NCBI RefSeq assembly: GCF_002754245.1
Contig: NZ_PEEX01000001.1
Coordinates: forward strand, 2,770,001 to 2,834,000
From: Chryseobacterium sp. 52
GTDB lineage: Bacteria > Bacteroidota > Bacteroidia > Flavobacteriales > Weeksellaceae
Length of the DNA stretch: 64,000 nucleotides
Direction of reading: 5' to 3'
Shown: positions 42,908-51,791 of the stretch, one piece after another
Layout: each line of letters begins with the position of its first letter
How positions within the stretch are numbered: the first letter of the stretch is position 1
Translations under genes and position numbers: made by a program
Notes under the pieces: model-generated
Told to the model about the DNA's origin: nothing
Seen by the model: only the letters and a program-made list of their open reading frames with translations
Database searches by the model: none

Positions 42908-43990
42908 ATGAATTTAATAGATGTAAAAAACGAGTGGATCAATGAGCTTTCACAGCCATTAATGATCGCAGGACCATGTAGTGCGGAAAGTGAAGCTCAG
43001 ATGCTTGAAACTGCAAGAAGAATAAGAGAAACCAACGCTCAGGTATCTATTTTCCGTGCAGGAATCTGGAAACCGCGTACCAAACCTAATGGTTTTGAAG
43101 GAGTAGGAGTAATCGGTCTGAACTGGTTGAAAAAAGTAAAAGAAGAGTACGGATTCAAGACAGCTACGGAAGTAGCGAATGCTCACCACGTATTTGCAGC
43201 TTTAGAAGCAGATGTAGATGTTCTTTGGATTGGAGCACGTTCTACGGTAAACCCGTTTACGGTTCAGGAAATTGCAATGGCTTTAAGAGGAACAGATAAG
43301 CCTGTATTCGTGAAAAACCCTGTAAACCCGGATCTTGCTTTATGGATTGGTGCTTTAGAAAGGCTTTTAGGACAGGATATTAAAAATCTGGGTGTAATTC
43401 ACAGAGGGTTTTCAACATACCAGAAAACAAAATACAGAAATAACCCGAACTGGCAGATTGCCCTTGATTTCAAAAGCCAGTTTCCAAATATTCCTATGCT
43501 GATAGACCCTTCGCACATCTGCGGAAACAGAACAGGTCTTGCAGATATTACTCAGGAAGCACTCAACGTAGGGTACCAGGGAGCAATCATTGAAACGCAC
43601 TCTAATCCTGATGAAGCCTGGAGCGATGCTTCACAGCAAATTACCCCTGAAGTATTGGCAGAACTGATCGGAAACTTAAAAGTAAGAAACTCAGGTCTTG
43701 CAGGTTTTGATAATGAAATGGGAAGACACAGAACCCTGATCTCTGATCTGGATTTCCAATTGATCGAACTTCTTTCTCAAAGAATGAAAATCTCAGAAAA
43801 AATTGGGAAACTTAAAAAAGAGAACGATATTGCGATCTTCCAGCCGGAAAGATGGAAAGTAATCACAGAATACGCAACACAGAAAGCTAAGGAAACAGGA
43901 ATGTCTCAGGAATTTATTGAGAAAGTTTTCAAAGCAATTCACGAAGAATCTATTGAAGTACAGAACAGTATTATGATCGATAGACAATAA
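42908..43990 (+). CDS. Bifunctional DAHP synthase / chorismate mutase (type II AroQ)
   Basis: 360 aa. Residues ~1-260 are KdsA-type DAHP synthase (MIAGPCSAESEAQMLETARRI, RAGIWKPRTKPNGFEGVG, DPSHICGNR, IETHSNPDEAWSDA). Residues ~275-360 are an AroQ chorismate-mutase helix domain (DLDFQLIELLSQRMKISEKIGKLKKENDIAIFQPERWKVI). The fusion order synthase-mutase is the Bacteroidota form; it catalyses the first step of the shikimate pathway and chorismate to prephenate. Its long leader may host regulation. Confidence 0.95.
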   Translation: MNLIDVKNEWINELSQPLMIAGPCSAESEAQMLETARRIRETNAQVSIFRAGIWKPRTKPNGFEGVGVIGLNWLKKVKEEYGFKTATEVANAHHVFAALEADVDVLWIGARSTVNPFTVQEIAMALRGTDKPVFVKNPVNPDLALWIGALERLLGQDIKNLGVIHRGFSTYQKTKYRNNPNWQIALDFKSQFPNIPMLIDPSHICGNRTGLADITQEALNVGYQGAIIETHSNPDEAWSDASQQITPEVLAELIGNLKVRNSGLAGFDNEMGRHRTLISDLDFQLIELLSQRMKISEKIGKLKKENDIAIFQPERWKVITEYATQKAKETGMSQEFIEKVFKAIHEESIEVQNSIMIDRQ

Positions 43991-44008
43991 GTGAAAGATA
44001 ATAAGTAA

Positions 44009-44062
44009 TAGGGCTTAGGAAATAGGGAAGAGTTTACTCAGACCCCCAAATCCTAAGCCCTA
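44009..44062 (+). repeat. Inverted repeat between DAHP synthase and rsgA
   Basis: TAGGGCTTAGGA (44009-44020) and TCCTAAGCCCTA (44051-44062) are exact reverse complements separated by 30 nt. It could end the upstream transcript or be a flavobacterial interspersed palindrome; no T-run follows directly. Confidence 0.6.
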
Positions 44063-44068
44063 ATTGCG

Positions 44069-44076
44069 TATATTTG
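44069..44076 (+). promoter_or_regulatory. TAnnTTTG box of rsgA
   Basis: TATATTTG, 14 nt before the ATG at 44091. An upstream in-frame start at 44064 would precede the box, so 44091 is the start. Confidence 0.65.
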
Positions 44077-44090
44077 TAGCCAATTATCAT

Positions 44091-45017
44091 ATGAAAGGAA
44101 AAATCATTAAATCTACAGGCAGCTGGTACCAGGTCATGGAATTCGGAACAGATACAGTTTTCGAGGCCAGAATCAGGGGTAAATTCAAACTCATCAAGAC
44201 AAGACTCACCAATCCGCTTGCTGTAGGAGATTTTGTGGAATTTCAGTTAGAGCAGGATGATGTCGCATGGATCACTAAAATTGAGCCCCGTACGAATTAC
44301 CTGATCAGAAAATCCGTCAACCTTTCAAAAGAAGCCCATATCATTGCGTCCAACATCGATCTCGCCTGTTTTATCTTTACATTGAAACATCCGGAAACTT
44401 CACTCGGATTCCTGGATCGGTTCCTGGCATGCTGTGAAGCTTACAATATTACCCCCTTAATTTTATTCAATAAAATTGACGTTCTGAACGAAGAGGAAAT
44501 AGAGCTGGTGAAGGATATAGAATTCCTGTATCAGGAAATAGGCTATGATACTTTGGAAATTTCATCCTATTCTAAACTGAATTTTGATCAGCTTGAAGAA
44601 CTTCTCAAAGATAAAACCTCAGTGTTTTTCGGACACTCAGGATGCGGAAAATCTACATTGGTTAATGCATTGCAGCCAGGATTAAATTTAAAAACTTCAG
44701 AAATTTCAGATTCTCACCTGAAAGGAAAACATACCACAACCTTTGCTCAGATGCACTTCTGGGATTTTGGCGGTAATGTTATTGATACACCCGGCGTACG
44801 TGAATTTGCCATGATAGACATTGAAAAAGAAGAAGTACAGCATTATTTCCCTGAGATATTCAAAAAAAGAAAAGAATGCAAGTTTCACAACTGTCTTCAT
44901 ATCAATGAACCTAAGTGTGCCGTTCTCACTTCCCTTGAAACCGGAGAAATTCAGTATTCCCGCTATGCGAACTATATAAAATTGATGGAAGAGGCTGAAG
45001 AAGCTGCCCAGAAATAG
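44091..45017 (+). CDS. rsgA: Ribosome small-subunit-dependent GTPase RsgA
   Basis: 308 aa. N-terminal OB fold (MKGKIIKSTGSWYQVMEF…NPLAVGDFVEFQLEQ), then a circularly permuted GTPase with G4 NKIDVL, G1 GHSGCGKSTLVNAL and G3 DTPGVREF, and a C-terminal zinc site CKFHNCLHINEPKCAV. Assists 30S maturation. Start chosen from the promoter position and the family N-terminus. Confidence 0.95.
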   Translation: MKGKIIKSTGSWYQVMEFGTDTVFEARIRGKFKLIKTRLTNPLAVGDFVEFQLEQDDVAWITKIEPRTNYLIRKSVNLSKEAHIIASNIDLACFIFTLKHPETSLGFLDRFLACCEAYNITPLILFNKIDVLNEEEIELVKDIEFLYQEIGYDTLEISSYSKLNFDQLEELLKDKTSVFFGHSGCGKSTLVNALQPGLNLKTSEISDSHLKGKHTTTFAQMHFWDFGGNVIDTPGVREFAMIDIEKEEVQHYFPEIFKKRKECKFHNCLHINEPKCAVLTSLETGEIQYSRYANYIKLMEEAEEAAQK

Positions 45018-45425
45018 AAATATACCCGTTTTAAAATCAGATTTATTGTAAACGTACAAAAAATGTCTGCAGGCACATAAGATGTTCTGTAGGATATCGC
45101 TGTTTTAAATTAAATAAGATGTACGATTTAAACTTTGCTCATGATTTAATTTTTTATTTCATGGTCGACCTTGTTTTTAAAACGGCTCATTTTTCTAATA
45201 ACTCCACTTTTTGTCTTCAATATTCTTACCCAATTTGACTTTTATTTCAAATTTCTATTCTGTTCAAAAGAAAGATGAAAATAATATTAAAAAATTAATA
45301 TTATTTCATTGATTGAATTAGAAGCAATAATGTATTAATATGGTTTTAATCGGTTTTTAAAATTGTCAAATCCGCAACATATTGTTCAATTTTATGCAAA
45401 TAAAAACCCAGCCGAAGCTGGGTAA
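45018..45425. other. Gene-free AT-rich stretch with a hairpin
   Basis: No convincing gene. At its end, ACCCAGC/GCTGGGT (45406-45423) is a tight hairpin with a CGAA loop, immediately followed by the 27-nt shared motif at 45426. Confidence 0.45.
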
Positions 45426-45437
45426 AAACTAATAACC

Positions 45438-45551
45438 ATGAAAACTCAAATTAAACATGAGAATCGTAATATAATTAACAATTACTGTGCCAAACTTTTT
45501 TCTCCGTTTCTTAATAAAAGTTATTTTTATGTTAAAAAAAAATTAAAATAA
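45438..45551 (+). CDS. Possible 37-aa basic peptide
   Basis: ATG at 45438 ([11 protein letters not shown]…) to TAA at 45549-45551; Lys-rich end. The start codon sits inside the 27-nt motif that recurs at 22121 and 50113, where the codon is GTG or ATA and the frames are short. Either a small gene or part of a conserved RNA motif. Ends 20 nt before the ndk promoter. Confidence 0.35.
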   Translation: MKTQIKHENRNIINNYCAKLFSPFLNKSYFYVKKKLK

Positions 45552-45570
45552 AAATCAAAGATATTTTTTG

Positions 45571-45578
45571 TAATTTTG
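45571..45578 (+). promoter_or_regulatory. TAnnTTTG box of ndk
   Basis: TAATTTTG, 23 nt before the ATG at 45602. Confidence 0.65.
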
Positions 45579-45601
45579 CGGCATTAAAAAAATATACATT
45601 T

Positions 45602-46018
45602 ATGTCTAACATTACATTCACTATGATTAAGCCTGATGCAGTAGCAGACGGACATATCGGTGCTATATTAGGGAAGATCGCAGAAGGAGGTTTTAAGATC
45701 AAAGCTTTAAAATTAACTCAGCTTACTGTAGCTGATGCTAAAAAATTCTATGAAGTTCACGCTGAAAGACCATTTTACGGTGAGTTAGTAGAATTCATGA
45801 GCTCAGGTCCTATCGTAGCTGCAGTTTTAGAAAAAGACAATGCAGTAGAAGACTTCAGAACATTAATCGGTTCTACTAATCCTGCAGATGCTGCAGAAGG
45901 GACAATCAGAAAAATGTTTGCAAGAAGCATTGGAGAAAATGCAGTTCACGGTTCAGATTCTGACGAGAACGCTCTTATCGAGGCTCAATTCCATTTTTCA
46001 GGAAGAGAGATTTTCTAA
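45602..46018 (+). CDS. ndk: Nucleoside diphosphate kinase
   Basis: 138 aa, usual length. [19 protein letters not shown], the substrate loop, and the active-site His region [20 protein letters not shown] (H in VHGSD) are intact. Transfers phosphate from ATP to NDPs. Single gene with its own promoter and terminator. Confidence 0.97.
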   Translation: MSNITFTMIKPDAVADGHIGAILGKIAEGGFKIKALKLTQLTVADAKKFYEVHAERPFYGELVEFMSSGPIVAAVLEKDNAVEDFRTLIGSTNPADAAEGTIRKMFARSIGENAVHGSDSDENALIEAQFHFSGREIF

Positions 46019-46040
46019 GAAAACAACCTCAAAAAATATA

Positions 46041-46064
46041 AAATCCAGAGAATTTCTCTGGATT
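46041..46064 (+). terminator. Terminator of ndk
   Basis: AAATCCAGAGA and TCTCTGGATTT form an 11-bp stem, then T8. Confidence 0.8.
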
Positions 46065-46096
46065 TTTTTTATGCCAAAATGTCAGGAAGTGCCTGA

Positions 46097-47941
46097 TTAT
46101 AAATTGTTTTCGATTGCGCTTACCTTTTCTCTGTAAAGTTCTAAAGGCTTGTCAAGCAGTATGGCAACGACAGTCATATTTTTGTCAAGCTTTTCTTTTG
46201 GAACATCAATGTATACAATTCCCGGGGTATCACTCCAGTAAAGTTTATTGTATACTTTATGACTGATAATAGACCCTTCACCTACAATACGGATTCTTGC
46301 AATTCCATTTTTTATTCCTTTCAATGCTACAGGACCGGTAGGAATTCCTTCTACAAAAAGATAAACCGTCTGTCTGTCTTTGGAAAGTGCACTCATCCCC
46401 GCGTAATGTCCTTCAGGTAAACCTTTTCCTGTATCATAAAGTGCTTCGGCATGTTTGCTGATCCATTGCAGAGTTTCAGGGTTTGTTTTTGATGTGTGTT
46501 GAATCTTTATTTCCTGTCCATCATCTGTAAGTCCTGAATGATAGAAAAGCGCATTGCCATTATGCATATTCTCTGCAATATCATACGCTGCCATTTTAGG
46601 GCTTTTATTTTCAAGGATTTCAGTAAGAGCAGAGGAGTCTTTGTCAGAATTTTTAAGCAAAACAGGAGGTTCTTTGAATGTCATCTTTACCGTAGTAACA
46701 TCCTGGTCGAATTTCACATCAGACAGATCAATGGTCATTGTATTGTTTTGATTAAAACTGAAATTCAATTGGCTGTTTTCTTCACCTACAATTTTCACAG
46801 CATCCGGTTTGCTGGCGAGACCGTAAATCTTTACAAAATCTTTTTGCTCTTCCAGATAAAGAAATATTGATTGTTTTGTTTCTGAAACAGACGATTTTCC
46901 TTTGTAGTTTTCAAATGGTATTCCATGAGAAGTACCATAAATAGCTTCTTTGTTTTTTGATGTCCATCTTCCCAGATTTTTTAAGACTTGAATTTGTTTT
47001 TCAGGAATTGTCCCGTCGGCTTTAGGTCCGATATTAAGAAGAAGGTTTCCTCCCATGCTGATGACGTCTGTCAGCGTTCTGACCATCATATTGGGCGTTT
47101 TATAATGATCATCATAAGGTTGGTATCCCCAGGAATTATTCATGGTATAGCAAAGTTCCCAATATTCATTCTGTGGTCTTACAACAGGAATTCCCTGCTC
47201 AGGAGTGTCATAGTCACCGTGGTCATTAAGTCTTGAATTGATGATGATATCCGGGTTTTTCTTTTTGAGAATACTTAAAGTCTGTGGAGCATTCCATTCT
47301 GCTGAACTGTGTTCCCAATCGCCGTCAAACCACAAAAGATCCGGATTGTATTGTGAGGAAAGTTCACTTAGCTGGGCTTGATAATAATGAACGAATTGTT
47401 GCCATCGTTTCGGATCATTTTTAATCTCATACCGTTTTTTTGTGCGGGTATTGATATCGTAATAAGGGTGGCTCCAGTCAGGAAGAGAAAAATAGAGTCC
47501 GGTTTTAAGGCCTGATTTTTTCAGACTGTTGATGAAAGGAGTCAGAACATCCTTTTTAGCCAGAGAATGAGCGGGAATCGTGATTGCTTTTTCTGCTTTT
47601 GAATTCCATAGTGAAATACCGTCATGATGTTTAGTGGTAATTACTGCGTATTGGGCGCCGGATTCTTTGATAAGTTTAGCCCATTCGTCTGGTTTATATT
47701 GTGAAGCTGAAAACCCATCCAGTTGCTTCATATAATTTTCATGATTGATGTAGTTGTTGAAGAAGGACCATGATTCAGAGATTCCATCTACAGAATAAAT
47801 TCCCCAGTGAATGAAAATACCTAGTTTGGCATTTTTAAACCATTCCATTTTTCTATTGTCTAAAGGCTTTGTCTGAGCATTAATGCTGTATGATGAAACT
47901 GCTAATCCTAAGAAAAAGGCTTTAAAAAACCTGTTTTTCAT
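46097..47941 (-). CDS. Alpha-L-fucosidase (GH29), exported
   Basis: 614 aa with signal peptide (MKNRFFKAFFLGLAVSSYSINAQ). GH29 barrel: WFKNAKLGIFIHWGIYSVDG, GAQYAVITTKHHDGISLW, and the nucleophile region DLLWFDGDWEHSSAEW. A C-terminal beta region follows (~450-614) that is longer than in minimal fucosidases and may be a carbohydrate-binding or accessory fold. It releases alpha-L-fucose from glycans in the periplasm or outside. Single gene. Confidence 0.92.
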   Translation of the reverse strand: MKNRFFKAFFLGLAVSSYSINAQTKPLDNRKMEWFKNAKLGIFIHWGIYSVDGISESWSFFNNYINHENYMKQLDGFSASQYKPDEWAKLIKESGAQYAVITTKHHDGISLWNSKAEKAITIPAHSLAKKDVLTPFINSLKKSGLKTGLYFSLPDWSHPYYDINTRTKKRYEIKNDPKRWQQFVHYYQAQLSELSSQYNPDLLWFDGDWEHSSAEWNAPQTLSILKKKNPDIIINSRLNDHGDYDTPEQGIPVVRPQNEYWELCYTMNNSWGYQPYDDHYKTPNMMVRTLTDVISMGGNLLLNIGPKADGTIPEKQIQVLKNLGRWTSKNKEAIYGTSHGIPFENYKGKSSVSETKQSIFLYLEEQKDFVKIYGLASKPDAVKIVGEENSQLNFSFNQNNTMTIDLSDVKFDQDVTTVKMTFKEPPVLLKNSDKDSSALTEILENKSPKMAAYDIAENMHNGNALFYHSGLTDDGQEIKIQHTSKTNPETLQWISKHAEALYDTGKGLPEGHYAGMSALSKDRQTVYLFVEGIPTGPVALKGIKNGIARIRIVGEGSIISHKVYNKLYWSDTPGIVYIDVPKEKLDKNMTVVAILLDKPLELYREKVSAIENNL

Positions 47942-48133
47942 TTTCTTTTTTAATTTAATGTTAAATATAAATAAAGAAGATCTATTTTTTTGAGATAGTC
48001 ATCCTTAATCTGGCTTTTATATTAAAAAAAATAACGCTGATCTTTAAAATTCAAAATATTCTAACGTAAAATATTGTATTTTTAACATAATCATAAATGG
48101 AATACTTATTGTAAGTTTCATTAAAAATAGAAT

Positions 48134-48355
48134 ATGAAAATTCCAGCATTAGTAATGGCCAGTTTAATGGCTGTAAGTGTATCTGCACAAACAACGAAAC
48201 CTGTGAAAAAGGTGAATAAACCGGTAAGTAAAATAAAAAAGGCGGAATCTCCGAAGCCAATAAAAACAGCAGAAACAAAGCATGTTCCAAATGTTTCAAA
48301 GAAAGATTCTGTTCTTAAGTACGGTGGAGGCTGTCCAGCCTGCGGGATGGGGTAA
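48134..48355 (+). CDS. Exported 73-aa peptide ending in CPACGMG; probable MNIO substrate
   Basis: Residues 1-19 are a Sec signal (MKIPALVMASLMAVSVSAQ). Residues 20-60 are Lys/Pro/Thr-rich and likely unstructured. The end GGGCPACGMG carries the only two cysteines (67 and 70). It is followed 3 nt later by a DUF692/MNIO enzyme, and this pairing is the known layout of RiPP and bufferin-type systems in which the iron enzyme modifies cysteines of a small peptide. The extreme C-terminal position of the Cys motif suggests it is the modified core. Product unknown; no leader-cleaving or partner (DUF2063) gene is adjacent. Confidence 0.8.
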   Translation: MKIPALVMASLMAVSVSAQTTKPVKKVNKPVSKIKKAESPKPIKTAETKHVPNVSKKDSVLKYGGGCPACGMG

Positions 48356-48358
48356 TTT

Positions 48359-49453
48359 ATGAAAAAGCCGTTATTGGGTTTATCAATGATGCCGGAAGCA
48401 GACTTTGTTTCCGCAATACTTCCCATTTTGCAAAATAATGCTGTGGAGGTATTGGAATGGTCTTTTGATACCTTTTATGATTTGGAAGAACCGGAATGGC
48501 TTTCCGGGCTTCTTGACTTTTATGCAGAAAACAACAGGCTTTTGGGGCATGGTGTTTACTATTCTCTTTTTGATGCCAGATGGACTGTAAGGCAGGATGA
48601 ATGGTTAAAGAAATTAAAAAAAGAAGTCAACCAAAGAAAATACAATCATATTACCGAACATTTCGGTTTTATGAATACTGAAAATTTTCATCAGGGAGTT
48701 CCGTTGCCGGTTCCGCTCGTTTCCAAAACCCTGCAAATTGGAAAAGACAGACTCAGGAGGCTTCAGGATGCTGTGGAAATACCTGTTGGTGTAGAAAATC
48801 TTGCTTTTTCGTTTTCTGTAGATGATGTGAAGGAGCAGGGTGAGTTTCTGAACAGGCTTGTAGAAGATATTGACGGTTTTCTTATCCTGGATCTCCATAA
48901 TATCTATTGTCAGTCCTGTAATTTTGAGATAGATATGCAGGAAATTATCAGATGGTATCCCTTGGAAAAGGTAAAAGAGATTCATTTGTCAGGCGGAAGC
49001 TGGCAGGAGAGCGCTTATGGTAAAAAGCCTGTAAGAAGAGATACCCATGATGACCGGATTCCTGAGGAAATATTGAATATACTTCCGGGAGTTTTATCCC
49101 AGTGTCATCATCTTGAATATACTATTATTGAAAGGCTGGGGCATACATTAAAGACAGAGGAAGAAAAGCAGACTTTCCTGGATGATTTTAAACAGGTTAA
49201 AGAAATTATTGAAACTTCGGAATGTTTTACTGGAGAGGAAAAGAAATGGAATAAAACGGAAGAAGTATATTCAGAGCCTGTGGAAGATCACTTGTTGTAT
49301 GATGAGCAGACGAAACTGACAAAGCTTCTGTTTGACAGCAATGGAGTAGCGTCTGTTAAAGAGCAGGAGTTTCATTATTTCAAACCGGAAAACTGGGATG
49401 AGGAAATGATCACTACAGCACAGCAGATCATCAGAAAATGGAATCCTTACTAG
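48359..49453 (+). CDS. DUF692 / multinuclear non-heme iron oxidase (MNIO) with extra C-terminal domain
   Basis: 364 aa. Metal-ligand motifs of the TIM-barrel MNIO family are present: TEHFGF (E100-H101), VENL (E146-N147), DLHN (D178-N181), IHLSGG (H209), DTHDDRIP (D228-H230) and E259. MNIOs such as MbnB and TglH use two or three irons and O2 to remodel peptide cysteines. The core ends near residue 290; ~75 residues follow (charged, ending in IIRKWNPY) and may bind the peptide in place of a separate partner. Start 3 nt after the peptide gene. No signal peptide, so modification would take place before export. Confidence 0.88.
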   Translation: MKKPLLGLSMMPEADFVSAILPILQNNAVEVLEWSFDTFYDLEEPEWLSGLLDFYAENNRLLGHGVYYSLFDARWTVRQDEWLKKLKKEVNQRKYNHITEHFGFMNTENFHQGVPLPVPLVSKTLQIGKDRLRRLQDAVEIPVGVENLAFSFSVDDVKEQGEFLNRLVEDIDGFLILDLHNIYCQSCNFEIDMQEIIRWYPLEKVKEIHLSGGSWQESAYGKKPVRRDTHDDRIPEEILNILPGVLSQCHHLEYTIIERLGHTLKTEEEKQTFLDDFKQVKEIIETSECFTGEEKKWNKTEEVYSEPVEDHLLYDEQTKLTKLLFDSNGVASVKEQEFHYFKPENWDEEMITTAQQIIRKWNPY

Positions 49454-49484
49454 GATTTTTGCGATATATCACAAATCAAAATAT

Positions 49485-49982
49485 ATGAAAATGACAACGG
49501 TATTTTTACTCATTACTGCCGTGCTTACGGCTTTGATCGCCGGGCTTTTCTATGCCTACTCGTGCTCTGTTGTTCTGGGACTGGGAAAACTTTCGGATTC
49601 GGAATATCTGAAAGCTATGCAGAGTATTAACCGCGAGATCCTTAATCCTGTATTTTTTATGAGTTTTATGGGGACTGCAATACTGCTTCCTGTGACTACT
49701 TTCTTATTTCGGGGAGAGCAGCCTGTTTTTCTTTTTCTTCTGTTGGCATCTGCAGCTTATCTGATAGGGGTGTTCGGGGTAACAGTAGCCGGGAATGTAC
49801 CTTTGAATGACATGCTGGACAAGTTTGACATTAATGGGGCAACGATAGAAGGAATTAAGCAAATGCGAGAACGTTTTGAAGACAGATGGAATCTTCTGAA
49901 TAATATCAGGACTGTATTTTCTGTTGTCAGTATCGGTTTGGTAGTCTGTGCATGTATTTGGAGCAGGGAGATGACACGTTAA
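49485..49982 (+). CDS. DUF1772-family membrane protein
   Basis: 165 aa with four hydrophobic segments (~5-27, ~55-75, ~80-105, ~138-158) and the family pattern NVPLNDMLDKFDINGAT…RFEDRWNLLNNIRTVFSVVSI. DUF1772 is related to anthrone-oxygenase-like proteins, function mostly unknown. It begins 31 nt after the MNIO gene and may be in the same transcript, but its link to the peptide system is uncertain. Confidence 0.8.
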   Translation: MKMTTVFLLITAVLTALIAGLFYAYSCSVVLGLGKLSDSEYLKAMQSINREILNPVFFMSFMGTAILLPVTTFLFRGEQPVFLFLLLASAAYLIGVFGVTVAGNVPLNDMLDKFDINGATIEGIKQMRERFEDRWNLLNNIRTVFSVVSIGLVVCACIWSREMTR

Positions 49983-50299
49983 TTTTACAGACTGCGTATA
50001 AATACTTAATGGTAAATTCAGTATTTATACGGATGCATCATATATGCTTTTATTAGGACTTTTACATCAGCAATAGCACAAGGAATCTTAAGCATTAAAG
50101 TCTTACGACTGAAAACTAATAACCATAAAAGCTCAAATTCCGCAAGAAGAAAGGCAGCTCCCCAAGTGCTGCCTTTTTATATTGCTACAGTATGGTATTC
50201 TGAAAATAAAGGATAATGACTGACCGAAAAACAGTGCTTTTCCTGTAACCTTTCTACCGGTTTATTTTAATCTTTGCTACATAATTAAAATCAAAACCA
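49983..50299. other. Intergenic stretch with a hairpin and shared motif
   Basis: 317 bp. Bases 50113-50139 match the 27-nt motif also found at 22121 and 45426. A terminator AAGGCAGC/GCTGCCTT at 50151-50175 with a T-run follows 12 nt after it. No gene-like frame. Confidence 0.55.
50151..50178 (+). terminator. Terminator hairpin
   Basis: AAGGCAGC and GCTGCCTT, loop of 9, then TTTT. It probably ends the transcript containing the DUF1772 gene or a short RNA starting near 50110. Confidence 0.65.
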
Positions 50300-50929
50300 A
50301 TGAAACGTTTAGAAAATTTTTTCGGATTGAGATCATTATCTCTAAAAAGCTTATGTCTGTTACTAACTCTATTTGCTGTGTTTTCTATAGCAAGCTGCAG
50401 TAAAGACGATGATGAGCCAGTGCCAACGCCAATCGTATATGCGGTAGAAAACCCATTAGATAAATACCATGAAAATGCGGGATTTACAGCAACTACCAAC
50501 TTTATAAATGCCGGTGATTATGAATTCGGACTGGCATTTTCTCCTAATGTGAAAGGAAGAATAAGTGCAATCAATGTAAAATTACCTGAGGTTAATGCAA
50601 ATTTAAAAGTAACCATCTGGGATTATACCACCAAAGAAATAGTAAGAACGGAGATTGTGAATGTCTCATCTTCAAATACAATGATCAGTAAAAATATCGC
50701 TGAAATTATGTTGGAAAAGGATAGAAAATATCTGATAACAATGAATTCAAATGACTGGTACAAGAAAAATAAACCGGATAATACAAATACCGTATATCCT
50801 ATTACAGCCGGAAATATCAAATTTTTAGAGTATAGATGGGGAGGCGGTGCCACTCAGGTATACCCTGCCAATGTTTCTTTGAATTATAATGGGGGAGATC
50901 TGAGTTTCAATTTTCAACAAATGGACTAA
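50300..50929 (+). CDS. Lipoprotein of unknown function with a DUF4082-like beta domain
   Basis: 209 aa. Lipobox SIASCSKDDDEP follows an N-terminal hydrophobic segment at ~18-33; the SCSKDDD end is the flavobacterial surface-lipoprotein type. The rest (~60-205) is a beta-sandwich-like pattern: YEFGLAFSPNVKGRISAINVKLPE…KVTIWDYTTKEIVRTEIVNV, which resembles DUF4082, though I am not certain. Terminator at 50971. Confidence 0.75.
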   Translation: MKRLENFFGLRSLSLKSLCLLLTLFAVFSIASCSKDDDEPVPTPIVYAVENPLDKYHENAGFTATTNFINAGDYEFGLAFSPNVKGRISAINVKLPEVNANLKVTIWDYTTKEIVRTEIVNVSSSNTMISKNIAEIMLEKDRKYLITMNSNDWYKKNKPDNTNTVYPITAGNIKFLEYRWGGGATQVYPANVSLNYNGGDLSFNFQQMD

Positions 50930-50970
50930 TAATCATTAATATAAACTCAAGTTATCAATTGAGGAAAACA

Positions 50971-50998
50971 GAGAGGCGGCTTTATAAAGCCGCCTCTC
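50971..50998 (+). terminator. Bidirectional terminator before rpe
   Basis: GAGAGGCGGCTTTA pairs with TAAAGCCGCCTCTC; a perfect 14-bp stem. Ends both the lipoprotein gene and the convergent rpe. Confidence 0.8.
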
Positions 50999-51018
50999 TT
51001 ATGATAAACTTAATACAA

Positions 51019-51669
51019 TTAGATTTTTAAAAGCTCAATTGTTCTTTCCGGGCTTTCTGCAGAGAAAACTGCATTTCCGGCAACAAGAACATCTGCTCCT
51101 GCTTCGAATAATTTGGAAGCATTTTCAAGGTTAACGCCACCGTCAATTTCAATCAAGGCTGTTGAGTTATTGCTTAAGATAAGATCTTTCGTCTCGGCAA
51201 TCTTTTTGTAGGTGTTTTCAATGAACTTTTGTCCCCCGAATCCTGGGTTTACACTCATTAAAAGGACAAGATCTACATCAGCAATAATATCTTCAAGCAT
51301 CAGCACCGGAGTGGAAGGATTCAGAACAACACCCGCTTTTGCGCCTCTGCTTTGGATATGATGAATGGTTCTGTGAAGATGGGTACACGCTTCATAATGT
51401 ATAGAAATCAGATCTGCACCATGATTGATGAATTCATCCACATACTTGTCAGGTTCTACGATCATCAGGTGAACGTCTACAAATTTCTTAGCATGTTGCT
51501 GTACGGTTTTCATGACAGGAAAGCCAAATGAAATGTTGGGTACAAATCTCCCATCCATCACATCGATATGAAGCCAGTCTGCCTGGGAGTTGTTCAGCAT
51601 TTCAATGTCTCTTTGCAGATTCCCAAAGTCTGCGGATAAAAGGGAAGGAGCAATAAGCTTCGTTTTCAT
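51019..51669 (-). CDS. rpe: Ribulose-phosphate 3-epimerase
   Basis: 216 aa TIM barrel: IAPSLLSADFGNL, DWLHIDVMDGRFVPNISFG, VDVHLMIVEP, LLMSVNPGFGGQKFI and ALIEIDGGVN, all with the metal and catalytic residues. Interconverts ribulose-5-P and xylulose-5-P. An inverted-repeat region separates it from the M42 peptidase. Confidence 0.97.
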   Translation of the reverse strand: MKTKLIAPSLLSADFGNLQRDIEMLNNSQADWLHIDVMDGRFVPNISFGFPVMKTVQQHAKKFVDVHLMIVEPDKYVDEFINHGADLISIHYEACTHLHRTIHHIQSRGAKAGVVLNPSTPVLMLEDIIADVDLVLLMSVNPGFGGQKFIENTYKKIAETKDLILSNNSTALIEIDGGVNLENASKLFEAGADVLVAGNAVFSAESPERTIELLKI

Positions 51670-51691
51670 TTTTACTTTTATATTAGATATT

Positions 51692-51791
51692 TAGAGTCAA
51701 GAATCAAGAGTCAAGAAGTGAACTGTCGGATAATTTAGTTGATCTTCTGTTTGTAAAAGTCTTGAATCTTGTGTCTTGTATCTTGTTTCTC
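51692..51791. repeat. Imperfect inverted repeat of TCTTGxA-type heptamers
   Basis: Left arm 51692-51717 reads as several AGAxTCAAGA units, right arm 51757-51791 as TCTTGAATCTTGTGTCTTG and more. They pair imperfectly over a ~40-nt loop. This looks like the short interspersed palindromes of flavobacterial chromosomes and may fold as RNA at the 5' end of rpe. Confidence 0.6.

Noticed and set aside
48121..48426. Minus-strand frame opposite the CPACGMG peptide gene
   Set aside because: It is the antisense shadow of the peptide and MNIO genes, whose own starts, signal peptide and motifs are clear.
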